A stretch of 5,502 nucleotides of DNA from Candidatus Altarchaeota archaeon (lineage in GTDB: Archaea; Altiarchaeota; Altiarchaeia; IMC4; DAOVSA01). The stretch spans positions 1 through 5,502 of the forward strand of contig DAOVSA010000048.1 of assembly GCA_030633635.1 (NCBI GenBank), in the 5' to 3' direction. Of the stretch, positions 1 to 5,124 are shown one piece after another. The position numbers and the translations under genes were made by a program. Numbering within the stretch: position 1 is the stretch's first letter; each line of letters opens with the position of its first letter. The notes under the pieces were generated by a model. That model ran no database searches. It was not told the origin of the DNA and saw nothing but the letters and a program-made list of their open reading frames with translations.

Positions 1-13
1 AACGGAGAAATAT

Positions 14-59
14 GAGATTCGATCTCCAGAACGCTGAGTGAAATCGTGGATTTCGAGCG
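14..59. other. Two short hairpin-forming inverted repeats
   Basis: Two small perfect inverted repeats lie side by side. GAGAT (14-18) and ATCTC (22-26) flank a 3-base loop. GAAATC (40-45) and GATTTC (49-54) flank GTG, and an outer CGCT (32-35) / AGCG (56-59) pair extends this second stem across a small asymmetric internal loop. No gene can be assigned here; the plus-strand frames end within the first 41 bases. These may be structured RNA, part of an operator for a gene left of the window, or chance. Confidence 0.35.
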
Positions 60-61
60 AG

Positions 62-111
62 AAAATTATAAATATAAAATTATAAATATAAAGAGTAAAA
101 TAAAGAGTAAA
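62..111. repeat. Two adjacent AT-rich short tandem repeats
   Basis: A 14-base unit, AAAATTATAAATAT, occurs twice in perfect tandem (62-75 and 76-89). It runs directly into a 12-base unit, ATAAAGAGTAAA, also in two perfect copies (88-99 and 100-111). Read on the minus strand this is a long T-rich tract downstream of the radical SAM gene and its 3' hairpin, so it could serve as a U-rich archaeal termination zone. It could equally be the AT-rich promoter side of a gene further left. Confidence 0.7.
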
Positions 112-122
112 TAATGGTTCCA

Positions 123-164
123 TTTGCTGTAACCTCCAAAAGGTTATTTGGAAGTTTCAGCAAA
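123..164 (-). terminator. 18-bp stem-loop behind the radical SAM gene, probable 3' end or terminator
   Basis: Arms 123-140 and 147-164 are inverted repeats matching at 16 of 18 positions, with the 6-base loop AGGTTA at 141-146. In minus-strand RNA one of the two mismatches becomes a U-G wobble, so 17 of 18 positions pair; in plus-strand RNA the same position is an unpaired C-A. This asymmetry favours a structure in the minus-strand transcript, that is, in the 3' untranslated region of the radical SAM gene, whose stop codon ends 19 bases upstream. T-rich DNA follows the hairpin on that strand. Archaeal termination normally relies on the U-tract rather than the hairpin, so the stem may instead stabilise the 3' end of the RNA. 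Confidence 0.55.
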
Positions 165-183
165 ATTCATCACGCTACCTGGG

Positions 184-1689
184 TTAGTTTGTCAGAACCT
201 CTTTAAAGCAATTTTCAAATAGTTTAATATAGCTATAATCTTCATTAAAATCAACTCCGTATAGTTTATAAGGAAACTGGAAACTTTCAGAAAGCAAATA
301 TTTTTCTTCAAGTGATACACTTTCATTATCTGATATATCACGTACCAATCTCATCATTTTACTGTTATACGCCTCCAGATTATATTTTTTATATAAATCC
401 AAAAGTAATTTCATTTGGTTTTGAAAACTACATAGAGGATCTTTAGTTTCATAAGTACAGTATAATCTATAGTCCACCTCACTAATTTTACTCACACCAA
501 ATTTTTCAGGGTTTTTATATACTGGTGTATTGATCGATAGCCCAAAAGGGCTGATCCATATCTCTTTTACATAATCTTTAGTTTTTTCTATAAAATTAAA
601 TGTCTTATTTATGTCCTTTGATGTTTCATTTGGAAGACCGGCGATATACCAAGAGGAGAGATTTATACCATTATTATGAGCATTCACTATACTTTTTTCT
701 GCAACATTTATATCAACATCCTTCCCCATTATGTCTGCAATTCTCTGACTTCCTGTTTCTGGTGCAATGTAGAGGAGTCTACAACCAGCCGTATACATGA
801 TCTTGCTTAGATTATCGGAGAGGGAGGGGTGAGTCTCAGCCATCCAGTTTATATCTAAATTCTCATTGATAATCTTTTTGCAAGTTTTCTTAATCAAAAT
901 TGGATTTGCATTCAGTAGCGAATCTGTAACTGCTAATACCCTAAACCCATATTCATCAACGTTTCTCTTTATCTCATAAAATATGTTGTTAGCGGATCTG
1001 TGCCTGTAACCGGAGTATATGTTAGGTACACCACAGAATATACATTTTTTAATACAACCACGACTGAAAATAGAACATATAAAAGGAAAAGGATACTTCT
1101 TGAATTCATAATCAGAATAATCTGGGTAGGGGATAGAATCTAGATCCTTAATATACCTGGGATTATTGCCCCCCACAATTTTATCTCCTTTTCTTGTATA
1201 GTAAGACTGTGAGGATATATTTTTACCTGATTCTATTCTCTGCATAAGTTCAAGCAAAGGAAGTTCACCTTCACCAGTGATTGCAACATCTATAGATCTA
1301 AAATCCAATACCTTTTTTTGCAGATAAGATACATGGGGGCCACCAACCACTATTTTTATATCTTCGCCAAATTCCGATCGAATTTTTTTTATTAAGTATA
1401 TTCCGTTAAAAAATGTTGGTTCCAACAATGAGAATGCCACAACAGAGGGTTCAAAAGATGATATTTCATTCTTTAATACATTAAATATTTTATTCAAAAT
1501 TTTTCCTTTATTTTTTATATCTCCATCCCCGGCATAGATTTTGTTCACATATAAAATATTCAAGTCAATTATCTTCGATTCAAAACCTCTTGACCCTAAG
1601 AAACTCTTTAAATATGCAAGATTTATTGGCATTACAGGTTCCCAACCCGGGGGAAATACTAATAATATTTTACTTTTCAATTTTGGCAC
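184..1689 (-). CDS. B12-binding-domain radical SAM enzyme, substrate unknown
   Basis: This 501-residue protein has the layout of class B (cobalamin-binding) radical SAM enzymes. An N-terminal Rossmann-type B12-binding domain covers about residues 6-155, with ILLVFPP near the start and GGPHVSYL (116-123) followed by GEGE (139-142). The IPYPDYSDY linker (186-194) leads to the radical SAM core, whose 4Fe-4S ligands are C212, C216 and C219 (CIKKCIFC). The ETGSQRI stretch (311-317) lies further along the barrel, and a C-terminal region of about 110 residues is not recognised. The family uses SAM-derived radicals for difficult methylations, ring formations or rearrangements, mostly in the cytoplasm; archaeal examples act on lipids, cofactors and peptides, and nothing here selects one. 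The start is a GTG at 1689 with no Shine-Dalgarno sequence; an in-frame stop a few codons upstream limits other choices. Sampled lines are about 25-33% GC against about 40-47% for hef, which suggests acquisition by transfer. Confidence 0.9.
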   Translation of the reverse strand: MPKLKSKILLVFPPGWEPVMPINLAYLKSFLGSRGFESKIIDLNILYVNKIYAGDGDIKNKGKILNKIFNVLKNEISSFEPSVVAFSLLEPTFFNGIYLIKKIRSEFGEDIKIVVGGPHVSYLQKKVLDFRSIDVAITGEGELPLLELMQRIESGKNISSQSYYTRKGDKIVGGNNPRYIKDLDSIPYPDYSDYEFKKYPFPFICSIFSRGCIKKCIFCGVPNIYSGYRHRSANNIFYEIKRNVDEYGFRVLAVTDSLLNANPILIKKTCKKIINENLDINWMAETHPSLSDNLSKIMYTAGCRLLYIAPETGSQRIADIMGKDVDINVAEKSIVNAHNNGINLSSWYIAGLPNETSKDINKTFNFIEKTKDYVKEIWISPFGLSINTPVYKNPEKFGVSKISEVDYRLYCTYETKDPLCSFQNQMKLLLDLYKKYNLEAYNSKMMRLVRDISDNESVSLEEKYLLSESFQFPYKLYGVDFNEDYSYIKLFENCFKEVLTN

Positions 1690-1719
1690 GTTTTTGGACC
1701 GACATTCGTCTTATTGGCG

Positions 1720-1729
1720 TTATTTAATT
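1720..1729 (-). promoter_or_regulatory. Possible TATA box for the radical SAM gene
   Basis: On the minus strand AATTAAATAA is centred about 35 bases before the GTG start of the radical SAM gene. It would give a short leader of roughly 10 bases. It overlaps the stop codon of the small upstream ORF, so the enzyme could have its own promoter as well as read-through from upstream. AT-rich strings are common here, so this is a weak call. Confidence 0.3.
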
Positions 1730-1870
1730 CTTGGATGGTGTTATAAGCACCCCCCCCAGTCTTTCTGTGGATGTACAATCGCCAACTTGCATCATCATAG
1801 TTTTCAATGAATTGATTGCTTCATCAGCGTTTAGTTCGTCCTTATTCTGGACCGAGATTTGCATGTTCAT
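1724..1870 (-). CDS. Small ORF before the radical SAM gene, possibly frameshifted
   Basis: An ATG at 1870 (or a second in-frame ATG at 1864) opens a 48- or 46-codon ORF ending in TAA at 1724. It starts MNMQISVQNKDELNADEAIN, contains one cysteine in GDCTSTERLGG, and ends ITPSKN. No family is recognised. The codons CTG GGG GGG GTG fall on a run of eight G (plus-strand C at 1750-1757). If the run had nine G, reading would continue after LGG as GAYNTIQELNN and end in KTCQN with a TGA at 1677, overlapping the radical SAM start by 13 bases, as in an operon. That product would have 64 or 62 residues. A TATA-like box lies 24-25 bases before the 1870 start, fitting a leaderless transcript. Options are a genuine small protein, a frameshifted gene or sequencing error at the homopolymer, a modified-peptide precursor, or chance. 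Confidence 0.35.
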   Translation of the reverse strand: MNMQISVQNKDELNADEAINSLKTMMMQVGDCTSTERLGGVLITPSKN

Positions 1871-1914
1871 ATACTAGGATTTGCATATTCATATTTATGA
1901 TGTTCATATTTATG
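1856..1914. repeat. Direct repeats around the small-ORF start
   Basis: GATTTGCATGTTCATAT (1856-1872) is repeated 22 bases later as GATTTGCATATTCATAT (1878-1894) with one mismatch. A further perfect 12-base repeat, TTCATATTTATG, occurs at 1888-1899 and 1903-1914. On the minus strand each of the longer copies contains ATG-AAY-ATG-CAA-ATC, so the beginning of the small ORF is duplicated: one copy opens the 48-codon frame, the other only a short dead-end frame. The repeats may mark a local duplication or regulator binding sites. Confidence 0.6.
1891..1898 (-). promoter_or_regulatory. TATA-like box for the small minus-strand ORF
   Basis: ATAAATAT on the minus strand is centred 24.5 bases before the ATG at 1870, the same spacing as the membrane protein gene shows. 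This fits a leaderless archaeal transcript. A second copy of the same string at 1906-1913 comes from the local repeat. Confidence 0.4.
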
Positions 1915-2022
1915 TTTAGAAAGGCGTGATATTAATCGAGATTTATCCGACCTCTACCAACCCAGATAAATGATATCTTTCTTATTTGACTCTCCATCAA
2001 AAGCATTTATAGATGGTTGATG

Positions 2023-2030
2023 TATATTTA
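2023..2030 (+). promoter_or_regulatory. TATA box of the membrane protein gene
   Basis: TATATTTA is centred 24.5 bases upstream of the ATG at 2051, where an archaeal TATA box should be if transcription starts at or next to the start codon. No Shine-Dalgarno sequence lies before the ATG (the preceding bases are ATCTCTTACA), which agrees with leaderless translation. Confidence 0.55.
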
Positions 2031-2050
2031 TCTAAACAATATCTCTTACA

Positions 2051-2674
2051 ATGTTGGAATACGCACTTATACTCCTCAGTTACGGACTGCTTGGAGCTGG
2101 GATAAGCTATATAGACCAGGCCTATGATACGAGCATCTTCAACAAAAAAACTGCAAACATTGTTGCAATTCCATCTGGAATTCTTATGGCATCTCTCATA
2201 ATTCTTGACCCTCCGTCCACTACCATCTTCCTGGCTATGTTCATAGCTTTGGCAATTACTGGGAAGATAGACAACCCCGCCTTTTACATAGGCACAGGAA
2301 TACTTCTCATTCTACTCATGATCCTTCACAACAGCCTCAAGATAGAATGGCTCCCCTTCGGAATTCTGATCTTTTCCGGGATTATTGATGAGATTGGGAA
2401 TGACTGGGCGGATAAGAGGATCAAGAAGAAGGTTGCAAACAAATATGATAGAAATTCTCTTGGGATGAACAATAGCTTTCTCCACCGGCTTGGAGAGAAA
2501 TTCTTCCTCCACCGCTTTATGATGAAGATAGCAATCCTTCTTCTTGTAATCTTTTCCCTCATTAACTGGATTTACTTCTTTGCCTTTATACTCTTCGATT
2601 TAATGTACCTCCTTGTGGAACAGTATAGTTTCAGCATTAAGGATAGCATTGGTAGGGGGCCTACTACGGGATAG
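2051..2674 (+). CDS. Unrecognised multi-pass membrane protein
   Basis: This 207-residue protein is mostly hydrophobic, with about six likely membrane segments near residues 4-20, 36-52, 56-71, 77-94, 100-112 and 159-190 (the last long enough for one or two crossings). A basic loop rich in Lys and Arg (about 121-155, including KRIKKKVANK) is probably cytoplasmic. Acidic and polar clusters sit at the segment ends: IDQAYD (21-26), LD (52-53), KIDN (72-75), IIDEIGND (111-118) and FDLMY (182-186). Such regularly placed aspartates look functional, perhaps binding metal or a lipid phosphate, but they do not match the CDP-alcohol phosphotransferase signature or any family I can name. The ATG start is supported by a TATA box at leaderless distance. 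It is transcribed alone and faces hef tail to tail. Transport, lipid chemistry or a structural role all remain open. Confidence 0.8.
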   Translation: MLEYALILLSYGLLGAGISYIDQAYDTSIFNKKTANIVAIPSGILMASLIILDPPSTTIFLAMFIALAITGKIDNPAFYIGTGILLILLMILHNSLKIEWLPFGILIFSGIIDEIGNDWADKRIKKKVANKYDRNSLGMNNSFLHRLGEKFFLHRFMMKIAILLLVIFSLINWIYFFAFILFDLMYLLVEQYSFSIKDSIGRGPTTG

Positions 2675-2687
2675 AATTTTGATCAAG

Positions 2688-2774
2688 ATGACAATCTCCT
2701 GTGATGTTCTGGTTGTGAGGGCGGGGTCTGCTGGAGTTTCTGTGGGTCTTTATAATAAAGAAAAATCAAGATAA
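2688..2774 (+). pseudogene. Relic of an FAD-dependent oxidoreductase N-terminus (geranylgeranyl-reductase-like)
   Basis: A 28-codon ORF reads MTISCDVLVVRAGSAG and then VSVGLYNKEKSR before TAA. It resembles the start of flavoproteins of the geranylgeranyl reductase family, which open with a beta strand and the dinucleotide-binding pattern DVxVVGAGPAG. Here the first glycine of GxGxxG is replaced by arginine (R11) and the usual proline by serine. A normal family member has roughly 390 residues or more, and nothing after the stop resembles the rest of such a protein. The intact enzymes saturate isoprenoid chains of archaeal lipids. The most likely reading is a decayed fragment left after deletion, lying between the convergent membrane protein and hef genes. 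Chance resemblance in such a short ORF cannot be excluded. Confidence 0.4.
2750..2774 (-). terminator. Possible T-rich terminator behind hef
   Basis: About 45 bases past the hef stop codon, the minus strand carries a T-rich stretch (TTGATTTTTCTTTATTATAA) of the kind archaeal RNA polymerase uses to stop. No strong stem precedes it. For the opposing membrane protein gene, a run of six T at 2816-2821 on the plus strand could do the same job. Confidence 0.3.
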
Positions 2775-2819
2775 TTTACACGTGATTTGATGCGGAATTT
2801 ATCCAATCCTCTAGATTTT

Positions 2820-5048
2820 TTATGAATTAGGACTTTTATACCTTCCCTTAACCACTCTCCTGATCTCCGCCGCTTTTCTCTCACCAATACCTTCAATTTC
2901 TCTTAATTCCTTTTCTGATGCATTTATAACGCTATTGACGCTTCCGAAATGTTCCAACAATCTTTTCGCAAGGACTGCAGATACATTCGGTAAGGATTCT
3001 ATGATGTATCGCTGTTTTTCATCCAGGGTTACCGCTCTTTTCTCCCCCCTTAGTGCAATTTCCCTCTTTTCCTGTTCTTGCTCCCTTTTTGCGATGACAT
3101 ACAGTAAATTTGCGGTATCGCCTTCATTTTGGGTTGAGATCACTGAGATTCCAAAACTCACCGCAAGAGATGCCAGGGCGCCCCTGACTGCGTTTGGATG
3201 GATATCCCTTAAGGAATAGAGATCCTTGGTCCCCTCGACAATCAGGATCGGTATCGGAAAATTTGCAACAAGCTCAGATGCCTGGGTTAGAAGTCTCTTA
3301 TCTATTATCGACTGCAGGAAATCTTTTGCAGTCTTTCTTTCCACACCCACTCTATCACTTAAAATGTAATCCCCAACCACAAGTGTTTTTATTTCCACTT
3401 CGGCTTTTTCACGGAGTACTTTGAAAACCTCTGAGCTTTTTTCTCTTGCATCTACGTAGATCTTTATCTTCCTCTCTTCTCCTCTTTCCTTTCCCCCCCC
3501 ATTGTTCTTCTCGAGACTGTCGTATTTCACTAGGGTTTGTTGTCCTTTATCTTCGAAATTATCCCTCATCTCTCTTACCAGATTCTGCATCTTCCGCTCT
3601 TTATGAACACTTGCCCAGTAATATCCCTCATCTCTCGTTTTTTTAGTCATCAAAACGATTACTTCCCCGGCGTCAGTTCTTCCGGTTCGTCCCCTTCTTT
3701 GAATGGACCTTATCTCGGATGGAATTGGCTCATAAAAAACTACAAGATCGACCTGTGGGATGTCCAGGCCTTCTTCTGCAACCGATGTACAAACTAACGC
3801 TGTATATTTTCCCTCACGAAAGTTATTTAAGATCTGGGTCTGCTGAATCTGTGTCATCCCCTTTTTCTCGCCTTTTCTTGCCTGACCTACGAATTCGTGT
3901 GCCAATATATCATTTTCGTTTAATTTTTCGATTATTTTATCTACAGAGTCCCGGTACTGGGTAAAAATTATTATCTTGTCTTTTTCGTGTTTTTTTACGA
4001 TCTTTACCAGTTCCCCAATCTTTGGATGGTCTATATTCAATTTATTCATGTCGTGAACCATACTGATGATTGTATGCATACGTTCATCCCGCATCAGGTT
4101 CTTAACTGCCTTCGATTTTTGTAGTTTTAACCGTTTGAGGTAATTATCCAAGGGGGATATTCCCTGGGTTTCAAGCAATTCCAGGGCATAAGATAGTTTA
4201 ATTGCAGATGCAACAAGAGATGCCGGGATAAAAGAATCCACACCGGATACGATTTCTTTTCTTATTTCTGACTGGATTTTCAGGAGTTTTCTCTTGTTTA
4301 TCGCACTTAAATTTGCGCTTTTCAGATATTCCCATTTCTTTAATTCCTTTAGATCATCCCTTAAAACATCCTCCAAAAGATTTTTTACCCTTATAAACTC
4401 AGTTGGAAGGTCAACTTTTACCCATCTGGTCTTGACCATCTGTATGTGCGGTTTCACATCCGCATCATGCTCCGTTTTCGCCTCAATACGCTCGATCAGC
4501 AGATTTTGACAGATAACTTTTACCTTTTCGGTATCGCTGCCGGGAGATGCGGTTAAGCCGAGAATTAATGGATCTTTCGCTTTCTTCATGTATTCTTCCG
4601 CTATGTAAACATAAGAGTAATCCCCAACCGCTCTGTGAGCCTCGTCAAATATGATCAAAGAGACATCTCCCAGATCCAAACCACGGGTTATGTCGTTTTC
4701 GATGGTTTGCGGGGTTGCAAAGATTATTTTATTTGCTTTCCACAACTCGGATCTCTTTTTTATCGCATCCTTTCCTGTGAGTGTTACCGTTTCAGTTATG
4801 GTTAATATATCTTCGAATGTTTTTTGATGCTGAACCGCAAGGGGCCTTGTTGGTGCAAGAAACAGAACCTTTGAATCCGAAAATTTATGAAGTCTGTAAG
4901 CAGCTACCATCGCAGCGATCATCGTCTTTCCCAGGCCGGTTGGTAAAACCACAAGAGTGTTGGCATCGATCGCTCTCGCTACGGCAGATTCCTGATATCT
5001 CCTAAGTTTTATCGTGTTTGGCTTTACCAATGGGTGATTTACGTACAT
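2820..5048 (-). CDS. hef: Hef, archaeal FANCM/XPF-type helicase-nuclease
   Basis: Hef remodels and cuts forked and branched DNA, acting on stalled replication forks and their recombination intermediates. The 742-residue product is close to the usual family length of about 750. An SF2 helicase occupies residues 1 to about 490: RYQE (17-20), Walker A PTGLGKT (36-42), PTRPLA (66-71), DEAH (135-138), TASPG (166-170), a helical insert at about 215-340, and QRRGRTGR (450-457). A polar, glycine-containing linker (about 500-527) joins it to an XPF-type nuclease with YVDARE (531-536), GDY (559-561) and ERKTAKDF (570-577), so the catalytic ERKxxxD motif is intact. Tandem helix-hairpin-helix DNA-binding motifs follow (about 684-703 and 717-733). 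The ATG start gives MYVNHPLVKP directly before the conserved helicase opening. The gene stands alone, convergent with the membrane protein gene and divergent from the surface protein gene. Nothing essential appears missing, so it should be active. Confidence 0.97.
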   Translation of the reverse strand: MYVNHPLVKPNTIKLRRYQESAVARAIDANTLVVLPTGLGKTMIAAMVAAYRLHKFSDSKVLFLAPTRPLAVQHQKTFEDILTITETVTLTGKDAIKKRSELWKANKIIFATPQTIENDITRGLDLGDVSLIIFDEAHRAVGDYSYVYIAEEYMKKAKDPLILGLTASPGSDTEKVKVICQNLLIERIEAKTEHDADVKPHIQMVKTRWVKVDLPTEFIRVKNLLEDVLRDDLKELKKWEYLKSANLSAINKRKLLKIQSEIRKEIVSGVDSFIPASLVASAIKLSYALELLETQGISPLDNYLKRLKLQKSKAVKNLMRDERMHTIISMVHDMNKLNIDHPKIGELVKIVKKHEKDKIIIFTQYRDSVDKIIEKLNENDILAHEFVGQARKGEKKGMTQIQQTQILNNFREGKYTALVCTSVAEEGLDIPQVDLVVFYEPIPSEIRSIQRRGRTGRTDAGEVIVLMTKKTRDEGYYWASVHKERKMQNLVREMRDNFEDKGQQTLVKYDSLEKNNGGGKERGEERKIKIYVDAREKSSEVFKVLREKAEVEIKTLVVGDYILSDRVGVERKTAKDFLQSIIDKRLLTQASELVANFPIPILIVEGTKDLYSLRDIHPNAVRGALASLAVSFGISVISTQNEGDTANLLYVIAKREQEQEKREIALRGEKRAVTLDEKQRYIIESLPNVSAVLAKRLLEHFGSVNSVINASEKELREIEGIGERKAAEIRRVVKGRYKSPNS

Positions 5049-5067
5049 GTTAATAATTTGGTTTCAA

Positions 5068-5075
5068 TTAATAAT
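5068..5075 (-). promoter_or_regulatory. Possible TATA box of hef
   Basis: ATTATTAA on the minus strand is centred about 23-24 bases before the hef ATG, again at leaderless spacing. No Shine-Dalgarno sequence lies before the start. The whole hef-to-surface-gene gap is AT-rich, so the exact box is uncertain. Confidence 0.35.
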
Positions 5076-5096
5076 GGCTTTTGTATTTGTATCTAT

Positions 5097-5104
5097 TTTT
5101 TATT
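5097..5104 (+). promoter_or_regulatory. Possible TATA box of the surface protein gene
   Basis: TTTTTATT, within a longer T-rich run, is centred 24.5 bases before the ATG at 5125. This supports that ATG over the in-frame ATG at 5074. The motif is a poor TATA consensus and the call rests mainly on spacing. Confidence 0.3.
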
Positions 5105-5124
5105 TTTTAATCCATCTGTATCTT

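Larger units (their letters stand above)
1690..2050. other. 361-base region between divergent genes
   Basis: This is the gap between the minus-strand radical SAM gene and the plus-strand membrane protein gene. It holds a small minus-strand ORF (1724-1870), a TATA-like box and direct repeats in front of that ORF (1856-1914), and the TATA box of the membrane protein gene (2023-2030). Between about 1915 and 2020 only weak structure is visible: a 7-base inverted repeat ATTTATC/GATAAAT at 1941-1947 and 1965-1971. No tRNA, other structured RNA or insertion-sequence end was recognised. Confidence 0.6.

Noticed and set aside
2..41. Two short plus-strand frames ending at 37 and 41 that could be gene tails
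   Set aside because: Only about a dozen codons of each lie in the window, so neither can be supported or told apart.
157..173. GTGATGA followed by CTGA on the minus strand, resembling C and D boxes of a C/D guide RNA
   Set aside because: Only six bases separate the two boxes, too short for a guide, and no second C'/D' pair is present; the CTGA is part of the hairpin stem.
1541..1810. 89-codon plus-strand ORF over the radical SAM start and upstream region
   Set aside because: It is antisense to the radical SAM coding sequence and small ORF, has no recognisable domain, and its composition is that of a shadow frame.
1934..2008. 24-codon minus-strand ORF (MLLMESQIRKISF...) in the divergent intergenic region
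   Set aside because: Very short, no recognised similarity, no TATA box at the expected spacing that I could trust, and it lies beneath the membrane protein promoter region.
3446..3964. Several overlapping plus-strand ORFs of 66-86 codons inside hef
   Set aside because: They are antisense to highly conserved helicase and nuclease motifs and show no domain of their own.
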